Of a stretch of DNA of 64,000 nucleotides, positions 40,255-50,522 are shown piece after piece. Source of the stretch: Marinobacter sp. F3R08 (GTDB lineage Bacteria; Pseudomonadota; Gammaproteobacteria; Pseudomonadales; Oleiphilaceae); NCBI RefSeq assembly GCF_018860425.1, contig NZ_JAHKPI010000020.1:1-64000 (forward strand). The letters run 5' to 3'. A model generated the notes under the pieces. That model saw only the letters and a program-made list of their open reading frames with translations, did not search any database and was not told where the DNA came from. Numbering within the stretch: position 1 is the first letter of the stretch; each line of letters begins with the position of its first letter. A program made the position numbers and the translations under genes.

Positions 40255-41619
40255 CTACTGGCTCATCATGCCAGCCATCGCCATAACGCTGTCCTTGTTA
40301 TTAACCAGCTCATCAAACTGTTCCTCAACCTGCTCCCGATTGAGGCCCAGCTCATCGTAAACGGACTGACTGACGTCTCCACCCGCACCCAGCGCTACGC
40401 CTCTGGCGGTTAACAGTTGTCGACCCAGCCACAACAACCGGGCATAAACACTGTGATGGCCCTCATAGGATGGGTTCTTCTGATACCGGATCGCGAGTGT
40501 GACTTCGTCCGGCATACCCCAATTTTCCATCAGCTGGGCCGCGATCTGTTCCCGGGTAATCCCAAGCAGATAATGCTCGGTGACCGAGGAATCGATATCA
40601 GCATTCACTTCCAGAGAACGGCACACCAGCTTGAAATGAGGCGGGAACACTTGTGCCAGAACCAGAAGACCAAAGTTGTGAAGCAGCCCGCCAAGATAGG
40701 CAAGACCGAATACCGGACGCTCACCACGGGGCATCATACTGGCCAGAATGCCTGCAGACTGGGCCTGCCAGATTGCCTGCTGCCAGTAATCAACATAGCC
40801 CTCGGGGTGATCCTGAGGCTGCTTGAGCGCCCGCCCCAACGAAAGACCCATGGCAAGGTTCATAACCAAATCAAACCCGAGTACCCGAGACACCGCGTCA
40901 TGCACCGACTTTACCTGGCCGGCGGCGGCATAGAAAGAAGAGGACGCCCAGCTGACGACCTGGGCTGCCAGGCTCGGATCACTCTCAACAATATCGACCA
41001 GGTCTCCCATGACTGCATTGGGGTTAACCCGCAGATGAATGATCCTCTGCGCCGTTTCAGGTAACGGTGGCAACTCAAGCGTGTCTACAAGACGCTGTTT
41101 TATTCTCAAGCCGGTGAACTTCTTGATGGCCGAATGGAACTGGTCCCGATCCTTGTCGTGGTCATCGTAGTTTACCGAAATGGATTCAAGGGCAACGGCG
41201 AGAGAACAGCGATCGGCATTTGCGGTAAGAGCTTGAAAATCCTCAGCCGGCATAACCATCGCCAGATTCTGTTCGCCGAGCTCCAACGCGACCGCAGAAA
41301 GTTCATCCACACGTTTATCGACCAGAGTCGGCCAGCCTGTCAGTGAAGGCAATGCAGGAAGCGCTTTAAGACCCGTCCGTTCCCTTACCCTCACCTGCTC
41401 TCGACGCTTCATCAGTCGAAAATCACGGCCAAGCTGTTTGTTTAACTGTTCCAGATCAATCAGATCGTCCTTGCGACAAATTACCTGAAGGTTCCCTTGC
41501 TCATCAGTGAGCAACGCCATCCGCAACAGTTCTTTTCGGCTCGCGGTACTCGCATCCCTCAGGGATACACCCGCAGCGGTCTCACCCAAAGCCTGCTGAA
41601 CTGAGACAGGTAATTCCAT
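40255..41619 (-). CDS. YbaK/ProX-like and HDOD domain protein
   Basis: Predicted signalling protein of 454 residues. The N-terminal part (about 1-150) resembles the YbaK/ProX aminoacyl-tRNA deacylase fold (LTDEQGNLQVICRKDDLIDL). The C-terminal part (about 190-420) is an HDOD domain, a degenerate HD hydrolase fold (LPPLPETAQRIIHLRVNP, SDPSLAAQVVSWASSSFYA, AYLGGLLHNFGLLVLAQVFP). HDOD proteins affect biofilm, motility and stress signalling in Pseudomonas and Xanthomonas without being enzymes themselves. It is a single gene with its own promoter region in the 149 bases before it. Confidence 0.85.
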   Translation of the reverse strand: MELPVSVQQALGETAAGVSLRDASTASRKELLRMALLTDEQGNLQVICRKDDLIDLEQLNKQLGRDFRLMKRREQVRVRERTGLKALPALPSLTGWPTLVDKRVDELSAVALELGEQNLAMVMPAEDFQALTANADRCSLAVALESISVNYDDHDKDRDQFHSAIKKFTGLRIKQRLVDTLELPPLPETAQRIIHLRVNPNAVMGDLVDIVESDPSLAAQVVSWASSSFYAAAGQVKSVHDAVSRVLGFDLVMNLAMGLSLGRALKQPQDHPEGYVDYWQQAIWQAQSAGILASMMPRGERPVFGLAYLGGLLHNFGLLVLAQVFPPHFKLVCRSLEVNADIDSSVTEHYLLGITREQIAAQLMENWGMPDEVTLAIRYQKNPSYEGHHSVYARLLWLGRQLLTARGVALGAGGDVSQSVYDELGLNREQVEEQFDELVNNKDSVMAMAGMMSQ

Positions 41620-41768
41620 AAATCTCTCCCGAATATTGCTGTTTTCCGTCGGATAACCAAAGCGTGAAAACCACTCTAAGTCCAGTATAGGCCAAAGAAA
41701 TGACCCTGAGCTTGACTGAGCTCTAGTTCCAACCGCCTTTCCTGATTTTTCGTGATGAAGCCACGTTT

Positions 41769-43844
41769 CTAAACGTCGCCATAGCGGGTCCTTTCACCAA
41801 GCCATCGACGGACAAGGGCCTGGACATTTTCCGGATAAGCCATCAGAGCTGGCGCCATTTCCCGAACCGGTTCAATCCACCCCTTATCGCGCTCAAAGTC
41901 CGCCAGCCTGAACTGCATCATACCGGTTTGTCTGGTACCCAACACCTCTCCAGGGCCGCGAATCTCCAGGTCTTTTTCGGCGATAAAAAAACCATCCTGA
42001 CTATCCCTGAGCGCCTGCAATCGGGCCTTGCCATTGTCTGACAACGGCGGATGGTACATCAAAACACAGAAACTGGCCTGCTCACCTCTACCAACACGCC
42101 CCCGAAGCTGATGCAGCTGGGCCAAGCCCAGACGTTCCGGATTCTCGATAATAATCAGCGACGCGTTGGGGACATCAACTCCGACTTCAATCACCGTAGT
42201 GGCGACCAACAAGTCCAACTCACCAGCCTTGAATTGCCCCATCACGGCCGCCTTTTCCTGGGCCTTCAGTCGACCGTGCACCAATCCCACTTTCAGGTCT
42301 GGCAATCGCTCGCCCAACGCCTGGGCGGTGACCTCGGCGGCCTGACACTGCAGGGCTTCGGATTCCTCTATCAGCGTGCAGACCCAGTAGGCCTGTCGCC
42401 CCTCCCGGCAAGCGCCTCTGACGCGCTCAATCACATCTTCCCTGCGGCTATCCGGTATCACGATCGTGTCAATCGGCTTCCGTCCAGGTGGAAGCTCGTC
42501 AATAACCGAGGTGTCCAGGTCTGCATAGGCACTCATAGCCAGAGTACGGGGAATCGGAGTCGCCGTCATAATCAATTGATGAGGTGCCAGTGAGCCGCCA
42601 ACTCCTTTTTCCCGCAAGGCCAGCCTCTGGTGAACGCCAAAACGATGTTGCTCATCCACAATAACAAGGGCCAGGCGATGAAACTCGACATCACTCTGAA
42701 ACAGCGCATGGGTGCCAATAACCACCTGGGCGTCACCAGAGTGAACCTCTTTCAGCGCCTCAGCCCGGGCTTTACCTTTCACCTTCCCCGACAGCCACGC
42801 AATGCGAATGCCAAGGGGTTCAAGCCAGGTTAGGAAATTCTGAAAATGCTGTTCGGCAAGGATTTCGGTAGGCGCCATCAGGGCAACCTGCGCACCGGAG
42901 CCAATAGCCTGCAAAGCCGCCAACGCCGCCACCACGGTCTTGCCGGAGCCAACGTCTCCCTGAACAAGCCGGAGCATAGGCAGCGGCTGACTCAGATCCT
43001 GACGGATGTCAGCCAGAACATGGCGCTGGGCACCGGTGAGCGCAAACGGCAGGGCATCAAGGAAACGCTCGGGCAAATCCCCTGTCGGGAGAAGTGGTAG
43101 TGCCTCTCGGGCCTGAATCTGATCACGCACTTGAAGCAGGCTCAGCTGATGCGCAAGCAGTTCTTCCATCACCAGGCGTTGTTGCGCCGGGTGACGCCCT
43201 TCCATCAGCCGATTTACCGACGCATTGGCTGGCGGAGAATGCACGAGCTGGACAGCTTCCGAAATCCCGGGAAGCTGGTACTCGGCCAACAGGTTCTCAG
43301 GCAACCAGTCTCGAATCGGGAACCGCTGAAGATAGCCCAAAGCCTGCTGGCACAGCGAGCGCACTCTGGGCTGCTGTATCCCCTCGGTCAGGGGGTACAC
43401 TGGCGTCAGGGTCGCCTCACCTTCCGCCGGCATGGGCGGCGGATTTACCTGGTACTCGGGATGGTAGAACTCATAACCGGCGCGCCCCGGACGCACCTCG
43501 CCAAAGCAGCGGACTCTGGAGCCCTCGCTCAACTGGTTCTTCTGTGCGGCGTTGAAATGAAAGAAACGCATCACCAGAAAGCCGGTGCTGTCCCGGAGAG
43601 TCACCTGCAGGCTGCGCCGGCGCCCCATCACCAGGTCGGCTTTCATAACCTCCCCTTCGACGACAACGACATCGCCAATTCGCAGGCTGCCCATCGGCAC
43701 AACCCGGGTCCGGTCCTCGTAGCGGTGAGGTAAATGGAACAACAGATCCTGCAGGGAGGTAATTCCCAGCTTGGCAAGCTTCTCTGCCAGGGCGCTTCCT
43801 ACGCCCTTGAGCTGGGTGACCGGAATGTCATCCAGTGACGTCAT
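41769..43844 (-). CDS. recG: ATP-dependent DNA helicase RecG
   Basis: Branch-migration helicase that reverses stalled replication forks and processes Holliday junctions. The 691-residue protein has the N-terminal wedge/OB domain (about 60-150), Walker A GDVGSGKTVVA, the DEQH box VDEQHRFGVHQR, motif III TATPIPRTLA, and motif VI QLRGRVGRG. The start is ATG 43844; TTG 43850 is an alternative. It lies eight bases after oxyR on the same strand, as in the Pseudomonas oxyR-recG operon, which links oxidative stress with DNA repair. Confidence 0.96.
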   Translation of the reverse strand: MTSLDDIPVTQLKGVGSALAEKLAKLGITSLQDLLFHLPHRYEDRTRVVPMGSLRIGDVVVVEGEVMKADLVMGRRRSLQVTLRDSTGFLVMRFFHFNAAQKNQLSEGSRVRCFGEVRPGRAGYEFYHPEYQVNPPPMPAEGEATLTPVYPLTEGIQQPRVRSLCQQALGYLQRFPIRDWLPENLLAEYQLPGISEAVQLVHSPPANASVNRLMEGRHPAQQRLVMEELLAHQLSLLQVRDQIQAREALPLLPTGDLPERFLDALPFALTGAQRHVLADIRQDLSQPLPMLRLVQGDVGSGKTVVAALAALQAIGSGAQVALMAPTEILAEQHFQNFLTWLEPLGIRIAWLSGKVKGKARAEALKEVHSGDAQVVIGTHALFQSDVEFHRLALVIVDEQHRFGVHQRLALREKGVGGSLAPHQLIMTATPIPRTLAMSAYADLDTSVIDELPPGRKPIDTIVIPDSRREDVIERVRGACREGRQAYWVCTLIEESEALQCQAAEVTAQALGERLPDLKVGLVHGRLKAQEKAAVMGQFKAGELDLLVATTVIEVGVDVPNASLIIIENPERLGLAQLHQLRGRVGRGEQASFCVLMYHPPLSDNGKARLQALRDSQDGFFIAEKDLEIRGPGEVLGTRQTGMMQFRLADFERDKGWIEPVREMAPALMAYPENVQALVRRWLGERTRYGDV

Positions 43845-43852
43845 AGGCAAAC

Positions 43853-44812
43853 TCAGGCGCTTTCGGCCACAACCGGTGTATCTGTTTTCGCCTTTTCAAT
43901 TACCCGACACTGGCTTGCCGCCAGTGAGAGCACATCAATAGCCTTGGGGCGCGGGAAGGTGACCCGCCAGGCCAGGGCCACCGTTCTGAACGGTACCGGG
44001 GAGGCAAATGGCCGCACCGCCAGGATGTCTTCCTGATACTGCATGGCCGTAGCAGCCGAGAGTGGTAACACTGTAATACCCAGACCGGAGGCGACCATGT
44101 GGCGAATGGTTTCAAGGGAACTGCCTTCGGTTACCAGAGCCGGAGACCCGTTATTCGCCCTGTGCGTCACCGCTTCTACCAGTGGAGGACAGGATTCAAG
44201 CACCTGGTCTCTGAAACAGTGGCCCGGCCCGAGCAACAGCAATTGCTCCTTGGCAAGCTCGTCAGCGGTCAGCTCATCTTTACTGGCCAACGGATGTCCA
44301 GCCGGTAGCAGAACCACAAATGGCTCGTCATAGAGCGGCAACGTGACAACTTCCGGCTCTTCAAACGGCAGAGCAATAATGATGGCATCCAGCTCAGACT
44401 GCCGGAGTTTTTGTCTCAAGGTAGCGGTATAGTTCTCTTCGATGTAAAGCGGCATTTCCGGTGCGGCACGCCGCAGCTCCGGCAGCAAGTGCGGGAACAG
44501 ATAGGGACCGATGGTATAGATGGCACCTACTTTCAGTGGCGAATTAAGCTGATTTTTGCCGTCCTGGGCCATATCCCGGATCAGCCCTACCTGATCCAAG
44601 ACCCGCTGGGCCTGTTCAATAATACGTAGCCCGGTTTCGGTCACACGGATACTGCTTTTGCTTCGTTCGAACAGGGGAATACCGAGCTCGTCTTCCAGCT
44701 TTTTAACGGCAACACTGAGCGTTGGCTGGCTGACATGGCAACGCTCTGCAGCCCTGCCAAAATGCCTTTCGCGGGCCAGTGTAACGACGTATCGTAACTC
44801 GGTGAGAGTCAT
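43853..44812 (-). CDS. oxyR: Hydrogen peroxide-sensing regulator OxyR
   Basis: LysR-type activator of peroxide defence genes. The 319-residue protein has an N-terminal winged helix-turn-helix (FGRAAERCHVSQPTLSVAVKKLE) and a sensor domain. The redox cysteines lie at residues 199 (GPGHCFRDQ) and 208 (LESCPP), exactly the E. coli OxyR numbering, so peroxide sensing through the C199-C208 disulfide is well supported. It is divergent from an epimerase gene and followed by recG. Confidence 0.96.
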   Translation of the reverse strand: MTLTELRYVVTLARERHFGRAAERCHVSQPTLSVAVKKLEDELGIPLFERSKSSIRVTETGLRIIEQAQRVLDQVGLIRDMAQDGKNQLNSPLKVGAIYTIGPYLFPHLLPELRRAAPEMPLYIEENYTATLRQKLRQSELDAIIIALPFEEPEVVTLPLYDEPFVVLLPAGHPLASKDELTADELAKEQLLLLGPGHCFRDQVLESCPPLVEAVTHRANNGSPALVTEGSSLETIRHMVASGLGITVLPLSAATAMQYQEDILAVRPFASPVPFRTVALAWRVTFPRPKAIDVLSLAASQCRVIEKAKTDTPVVAESA

Positions 44813-44888
44813 GGTGAGCTCCGGTCAGAAAAATGCGGGTCGAAGTTCCACTAATTTATGAGGTAAAGCATAAGGATTGAAATTGTCT

Positions 44889-45755
44889 ATGGCAATCACT
44901 GAACGTAGTAAAGAGCCTCGAATTCTGGTGGCAGGTTGCGGCAAACTCGGTGGTGCCATTGCCAGCCGGCTGAACACCTCAGCCACGGTTTTCGGCCTGC
45001 GCCGAAACCCTGCGCGTGTTCCTGAGGGCATTCAGGGGATAGGCGCAGACCTGACGCGGCCAGACACTCTTACCGGCAGGCTGCCGGATAATCTCGACAT
45101 CATCCTCTATTGCCTCACGCCCTCCAGCTACGATCAGCAGGGATATCGCGACGCCTACGTGACAGGCCTGACGAACTTGCTACTTGCCTTGAACGATCGC
45201 CCTCTCAAACATCTGTTCTTTGTAAGCAGCACCAGTGTCTATTCACAGAATGACGACAGCTGGGTGGATGAGTCCAGTCCTACCAGCCCCGCCCGGTTCA
45301 GCGGTGAGCAGATTCTCGCCGGTGAAAAAACCGCGTTGGAAAGCGGCCATCCAGCGACCATCATCCGATACAGCGGCATTTATGGACCATCACGACGGCG
45401 CTTTCTTGAGGAGGTTCAGGAAGGACGCATGAATCCAGCGACACCGGCACCTTTCAGCAACCGCATTCATGAAGAGGATGCGGCAGACGCGGCAGCCCAT
45501 CTGGTGAAAGTGGCACTTTCAGGGGCGACACTGGAGTCCTGCTACATTGCCAGCGATTGCGAGCCTGTCAGGCTAGACGAGGTAGTGGACTGGGTACGAC
45601 AGCAGACCCCTTGCGCCGAGCCACAGCCGGATGCTCGCAAAGGCGGACGCGCCGGCAGTAAACGCTGCAGTAACAAGAGACTGTTGAGCACCGGGTTCCG
45701 ATTCCGCTACCCGGACTACCGGGCCGGATACCGCGCTATGATCGACCAGGGCTGA
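44889..45755 (+). CDS. NAD(P)-binding epimerase/SDR-family protein
   Basis: Cytoplasmic Rossmann-fold protein of 288 residues similar to the atypical SDR YeeZ. The nucleotide motif ILVAGCGKLGGAIA is near the N-terminus. The active-site region FFVSSTSVYSQNDDSWVDE has Ser and Tyr, and YSGIYGPSR follows. The substrate is unknown. The start is uncertain: AAGGA (44872-44876) is best spaced for TTG 44883, with ATG 44889 two codons later. It is divergent from oxyR across a gap of under 80 bases, so shared control is possible. Confidence 0.82.
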   Translation: MAITERSKEPRILVAGCGKLGGAIASRLNTSATVFGLRRNPARVPEGIQGIGADLTRPDTLTGRLPDNLDIILYCLTPSSYDQQGYRDAYVTGLTNLLLALNDRPLKHLFFVSSTSVYSQNDDSWVDESSPTSPARFSGEQILAGEKTALESGHPATIIRYSGIYGPSRRRFLEEVQEGRMNPATPAPFSNRIHEEDAADAAAHLVKVALSGATLESCYIASDCEPVRLDEVVDWVRQQTPCAEPQPDARKGGRAGSKRCSNKRLLSTGFRFRYPDYRAGYRAMIDQG

Positions 45756-45768
45756 CACTTCGGCATTA

Positions 45769-45794
45769 AAAAAGGCGGCCAGAGCCGCCTTTTT
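45769..45794. terminator. Bidirectional terminator
   Basis: AAAAAGGCGGC (45769-45779) and GCCGCCTTTTT (45784-45794) form a perfect stem with a four-base loop and T-runs on both strands. It serves the convergent epimerase and ridA genes. Confidence 0.92.
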
Positions 45795-45817
45795 CGCAAT
45801 CCCGGTGAGAGCAGACC

Positions 45818-46204
45818 CTAGCTGAGCACCATGACCGCTTCCATTTCAATGGGCACGCCCTTGGGCAGGGCTGCGACACCCACCGCTGCACGGGCCGGAT
45901 ACGGTTCCGGGAAATAGGTAGCCATGATCTCGTTCACCGTGGCGAAGTTCGCCAGGTCTGTCATGTAGATGTTCAGTTTTACAATATCCTTCAACTCACC
46001 ACCCGCGGCTTCACAGACAGCCTTCAGGTTATCGAACACCTGCCGGGTCTTGGCGGAAAAGTCACCAGCCACCACTTCCATCGTTTCGGGTACCAGTGGA
46101 ATCTGGCCAGACAGGTACACGGTATCCCCTGCCTTTACCGCCTGGGAGTACGTGCCAATCGCCTGTGGCGCATTCTCGGTCTGAATTACGGATTTGTTGG
46201 TCAT
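45818..46204 (-). CDS. ridA: RidA family reactive intermediate deaminase
   Basis: Hydrolyses reactive enamine/imine intermediates made by PLP enzymes. The 128-residue protein shows the family stretches [21 protein letters not shown] and the C-terminal [22 protein letters not shown], where the arginine contacts the substrate carboxylate. ATG 46204 gives the family N-terminus. It lies 78 bases after spoT on the same strand, a conserved placement. Confidence 0.96.
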   Translation of the reverse strand: MTNKSVIQTENAPQAIGTYSQAVKAGDTVYLSGQIPLVPETMEVVAGDFSAKTRQVFDNLKAVCEAAGGELKDIVKLNIYMTDLANFATVNEIMATYFPEPYPARAAVGVAALPKGVPIEMEAVMVLS

Positions 46205-46282
46205 GACACTCACTTTCCTCTCATCCAAAACGCCAATCGTCGCGCTTGCACCGCACGCCTGTCAACCAGGCCATGCTCGAGC

Positions 46283-48424
46283 TCAGTGCCTTACCCGACT
46301 GATGTGGGTAATCGCACGGATATTTCGGATCCGGCGCATGACCCGTGCCAGATGGCGGCGTCCGTGTACATGCACAACAAGACTGACAACGCCAAACCGG
46401 GCATTCTGCTCTTCCACATTGATTCGCTCGATATTGCCGTCAGCCATAGCCACTGCATTGGCCATCTCGGCAATCACGCCGCGCTGGCGCTCCAGTTCAA
46501 CCCGCAGCTCGACAGAAAACTCATCAGTTATATCCTTGGCCCACTTCAGATGAGTGAGTCGTGCCACGCCCTCATCGTCCTCGGGCAGCCGGGAGCAGGT
46601 ATCGGAATGAATCACCATACCGTTACCCGAATCCATCACCCCGACAACCGGATCCCCGGGAATCGGCTTGCAACAGCTGGCAAACCGTACAAGAAGGCCC
46701 TCAGTGCCACGAATGGTCACCGGAATGTGGTTGCCACCCTCAATATCCCGGGGCGCGTCCTCCGCTTCAGCAACCCCGGAACCACTGGCGAGCTGACGAG
46801 CAACCAGGTAGGCCATCCGGTTGCCCAGGCCAATGTCACTGATCAGATCGTCAAAACTGTTCACCTGATTATGATTAACAACGGCCTGCTTTTGGCCATC
46901 ACTGATCTCCGACAGCTTGGCACCAAACCCTTTCAGGGATTTTTTCAACAGCGTACGCCCCAGATCCAACGATTCTGCGCGCTTCTGACTTTTTAGCACA
47001 TGGCGGATACTGCTACGTGCCTTGCCGGTTACGACAAAGCTGAGCCACGCCGGGTTGGGCCGGGCACCGGGTGCCGTAATAATCTCCACGGTTTGGCCAC
47101 TTTGCAGCGACTGACTGAGGGAACCGAGATTGCGATTGATACGGCAGGCCACAGTGGCGTTGCCGATATCGGTATGTATCGCGTACGCAAAGTCCACCGG
47201 GGTGGCGCCACTGGGCAACTCCATGATCCGGCCCTTGGGGGTGAACACGTAAATCTCATCAGGAAACAGGTCCACTTTCACGTGCTCGATAAACTCCATG
47301 GAGTCATCGGCCCGCTCGCGCATTTCCATGAGCCCTTTCACCCAGCGGTCCACCCTCGCCTGATTCACACTGGTTACACTGCTGGGCTCGTTCTTATACA
47401 TCCAATGAGCCGCAATACCATTGTTGGCAATATGCTCCATTTCCTCGGTACGGATCTGGATCTCAATGTTCACATGCATGCCGAACAACGTGGTATGGAT
47501 GGACTGGTAGCCATTGGCCTTGGGCATGGCGATGTAGTCCTTGAACCGACCCGGCAGAGGTTTATAGAGGCTGTGCACAGCACCGAGGATGCGATAACAG
47601 TCATCCTCGGTATCAGTGATAATCCGGAAGGCATACACATCCATGATTTCATGAAACGACTTCTGCTTGAACTTCATCTTGTTGTAGATGCTGTTCAAGT
47701 GCTTTTCCCGGCCCAGAATCCGTCCTGGCAGGCCTCGCTCTTCCAGCTTTTCCTCAAGCTTGCCTCGAATATCCTCTATGATTTCCCGGTGGCTGCCACG
47801 AAGGTTATCCACGGCCTTGGAGATGTACTTCGAACGCATGGGGTACAAGGACGTGAACCCCAGGTCCTCAAGCTCGGTGCAGATGGAGTGCATACCCAAA
47901 CGATTGGCGATTGGCGCGTAGATGTCGAGCGTCTCGGTGGCAATGCGCTGGCGCTTTTCATAGGGCATGGGGCCCAGGGTTCGCATGTTGTGCAGTCGAT
48001 CCGCCAGCTTCACCAGAATGACCCGGATATCCCGGGCCATGGCCAGGGTCATTTTCTGGAAATTCTCAGCCTGGGCTTCAGCCCGGGAACGGAATTCAAT
48101 CTGGGTCAGCTTGCTGACCCCGTCCACAAGCTCCGCAACATCGTCACCGAATTGTTCCGCCAGCGCATCTTTTGGAATGCCGGTATCTTCAATGACATCA
48201 TGGAGCATTGCCGCCATCAGACTTTGATGGTCAAGCCTGAGATCAGCAAGGATGTGAGCAACGGCCAGCGGGTGTGTAATGTAGCGGTCGCCGCTTTTAC
48301 GCATCTGCCCTTCATGGGCCTGCTCGGCATAATAGTAGGCGCGCCGCACCTGATTAATGCGATTGGTATCGAGATAGGAGCTGAGCTCTCGAGCCAGTCC
48401 TTCAACCGTAGCCTCTGCCGACAC
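46283..48424 (-). CDS. spoT: Bifunctional (p)ppGpp synthetase/hydrolase SpoT
   Basis: Controls the stringent response alarmone. The 713-residue protein has an N-terminal HD hydrolase domain (ITHPLAVAHIL, LHDVIEDTG with the metal ligands), a synthetase domain (about 240-360, YRILGAVHSLYKPLPGRFKDYIAMPKANGYQSIHT), a TGS domain (DEIYVFTPKGRIMELPSGATPVDFAYAIHTDIG), a helical/ZFD region and a C-terminal ACT domain. The start is GTG 48424 with GGAGG five bases upstream. Between it and rpoZ are a promoter-like sequence and a terminator-like hairpin. dksA, its functional partner, is also in the window. Confidence 0.96.
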   Translation of the reverse strand: MSAEATVEGLARELSSYLDTNRINQVRRAYYYAEQAHEGQMRKSGDRYITHPLAVAHILADLRLDHQSLMAAMLHDVIEDTGIPKDALAEQFGDDVAELVDGVSKLTQIEFRSRAEAQAENFQKMTLAMARDIRVILVKLADRLHNMRTLGPMPYEKRQRIATETLDIYAPIANRLGMHSICTELEDLGFTSLYPMRSKYISKAVDNLRGSHREIIEDIRGKLEEKLEERGLPGRILGREKHLNSIYNKMKFKQKSFHEIMDVYAFRIITDTEDDCYRILGAVHSLYKPLPGRFKDYIAMPKANGYQSIHTTLFGMHVNIEIQIRTEEMEHIANNGIAAHWMYKNEPSSVTSVNQARVDRWVKGLMEMRERADDSMEFIEHVKVDLFPDEIYVFTPKGRIMELPSGATPVDFAYAIHTDIGNATVACRINRNLGSLSQSLQSGQTVEIITAPGARPNPAWLSFVVTGKARSSIRHVLKSQKRAESLDLGRTLLKKSLKGFGAKLSEISDGQKQAVVNHNQVNSFDDLISDIGLGNRMAYLVARQLASGSGVAEAEDAPRDIEGGNHIPVTIRGTEGLLVRFASCCKPIPGDPVVGVMDSGNGMVIHSDTCSRLPEDDEGVARLTHLKWAKDITDEFSVELRVELERQRGVIAEMANAVAMADGNIERINVEEQNARFGVVSLVVHVHGRRHLARVMRRIRNIRAITHISRVRH

Positions 48425-48456
48425 CGCGCCTCCACGACTTCATGAAATTCAGGGAC

Positions 48457-48484
48457 AAAAAAACCCGAATGCACGCATCCGGGT
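48457..48484 (-). terminator. Terminator/attenuator-like hairpin before spoT
   Basis: On the minus strand ACCCGGATGC pairs with GCATTCGGGT (one G-U pair) around a two-base loop and is followed by seven T. It lies after rpoZ and ends 33 bases before the spoT start. It can terminate gmk-rpoZ transcripts, but it also sits downstream of the candidate spoT promoter. Confidence 0.8.
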
Positions 48485-48520
48485 CCTTCCTCAGTCCTTC
48501 CAGCAACGTTCTATAGCTAC

Positions 48521-48548
48521 ACTATAAAACCGCGGGGACAGATTTCAA
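48521..48548 (-). promoter_or_regulatory. Candidate sigma-70 promoter upstream of spoT
   Basis: Minus strand TTGAAA (48548-48543), a 16-base spacer and TATAGT (48526-48521). The predicted start is near 48514. The -10 overlaps an inverted repeat TATAG-N5-CTATA at 48512-48526, a possible operator. No experimental support. Confidence 0.45.
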
Positions 48549-48596
48549 TGCTTCTCGCATGCAGACAGTCAATTACCTCTCCTGCCCACAGACAAC

Positions 48597-48809
48597 TTAC
48601 TCGTCGTCGCCTTCCTTGAGAAGATCCCGAGTAACTTTACCTTCGGCAATTTCGCGCAGGGCAATCACCGTCGGCTTATCATTTTCTTCAGCCACCATCG
48701 GCTCGGCACCCTTGGTAGCGAGCTGACGGGCACGCTTGGTAGCCAGCATTACCAGCTGGAAGCGGTTATCAACGTTTTCCAGACAATCTTCAACGGTAAC
48801 TCGTGCCAT
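48597..48809 (-). CDS. rpoZ: RNA polymerase omega subunit
   Basis: Small subunit that helps assemble the beta-prime subunit and forms part of a ppGpp site on RNA polymerase. The 70-residue protein has the typical [30 protein letters not shown] start. The C-terminus is acidic (LLKEGDDE). ATG 48809 is chosen over the upstream frame opening. It stands in the conserved order gmk, rpoZ, spoT. Confidence 0.97.
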   Translation of the reverse strand: MARVTVEDCLENVDNRFQLVMLATKRARQLATKGAEPMVAEENDKPTVIALREIAEGKVTRDLLKEGDDE

Positions 48810-48895
48810 AACTTCCCCGACAAATAAAATGACTGTTTTAGCAGACCGCACAGTTTACTTCGGCCGGCTCAATTTGTATACAGAAAAACTCCGTA

Positions 48896-49588
<693 letters not shown>

Positions 49589-49665
49589 TTATACGGACTT
49601 TGAAAAAACACCGCACCCCAACGGGACGCCAGCTGATACCATTTACCGCATCGTCCGCTCAATAA

Positions 49666-50499
49666 ATGACAGATTCCATGCGAACCACCATCGATATTAC
49701 TCTCGAGACGACAGCAAAAGCCGTCGACGCCCTGAGCGAAGCATCTCCCGGACTCTCTCGCCAGAAAATCAAAGACGCCATGACCAAAGGTGCCTGCTGG
49801 TGGACTCACAAGGGGAAGCGCCTGAGGTTGCGCCGAGCGACCAAAGAACTCAAGCCGGGCATCCGACTGCAACTGTTCTACGATGAGAAGGTACTGGCAA
49901 GAAAGCCGGAAGATCCGGTTCTGCTGGAGGATCTAGAACGTTACTCCGTCTGGTTCAAGCCTCACGGGTTGCTTGCTCAGGGTTCCCAGTGGGGGGACCA
50001 TTGCAGCCTGCTCAGGCTGGCAGAGCTTAATCTCGACCGGCCATGCTACTTGATCCATCGCCTTGATGCGGATGCCGCAGGCCTGATGCTTATTGCTCAC
50101 GACCCGAAAGCCGCCGGCGCACTGTCCCAGTGTTTCTCGGCCCGAACCATGACCAAGCGCTATCGGGCCCGGGTGACTGGTTTGATAGACGCCCAGGATC
50201 AACTCGTGGACAACCCCATTGAAGGCAAATCGGCCGTCAGCCGGGTTTCTACACTGGCCACCAACGAAGCTGATCAGACCTCCCTGGTACAGGTGAGTAT
50301 CGAAACCGGGCGAAAACACCAGATCCGCCGGCATCTGGCTGGCCTGGGCCACCCGATCATCAGTGACCGGCTCTACGGTCGCGCGGGTGGACCACCCCTG
50401 CAACTACTGGCCTGCTATCTGGAGTTCGACTGTCCGTTAAACAAACGAAAACTGGTGTTCGAGTTGCCGGCCCGACTGGACAGCCTGGAACAGGGCTAA
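49666..50499 (+). CDS. RluA-family RNA pseudouridine synthase
   Basis: Predicted enzyme that isomerises uridine to pseudouridine in rRNA or tRNA. The 277-residue protein has a short S4-like N-terminal part (SRQKIKDAMTKGACWW), the catalytic motif HRLDADAAGLML with the aspartate, and the family stretches SIETGRKHQIRRHLAGLGHPIISDRLYG. The target site cannot be told from the sequence. ATG 49666 has no good ribosome site; ATG 49678 is an alternative. It converges on the yicC gene. Confidence 0.88.
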   Translation: MTDSMRTTIDITLETTAKAVDALSEASPGLSRQKIKDAMTKGACWWTHKGKRLRLRRATKELKPGIRLQLFYDEKVLARKPEDPVLLEDLERYSVWFKPHGLLAQGSQWGDHCSLLRLAELNLDRPCYLIHRLDADAAGLMLIAHDPKAAGALSQCFSARTMTKRYRARVTGLIDAQDQLVDNPIEGKSAVSRVSTLATNEADQTSLVQVSIETGRKHQIRRHLAGLGHPIISDRLYGRAGGPPLQLLACYLEFDCPLNKRKLVFELPARLDSLEQG

Positions 50500-50522
50500 A
50501 CACCCAACCCAGGCTTCCTGCC

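Noticed and set aside
44813..44888. OxyR binding site between oxyR and the epimerase gene
   Set aside because: No clear ATAG-N7-CTAT-type tetrad could be read; it would need a matrix scan.
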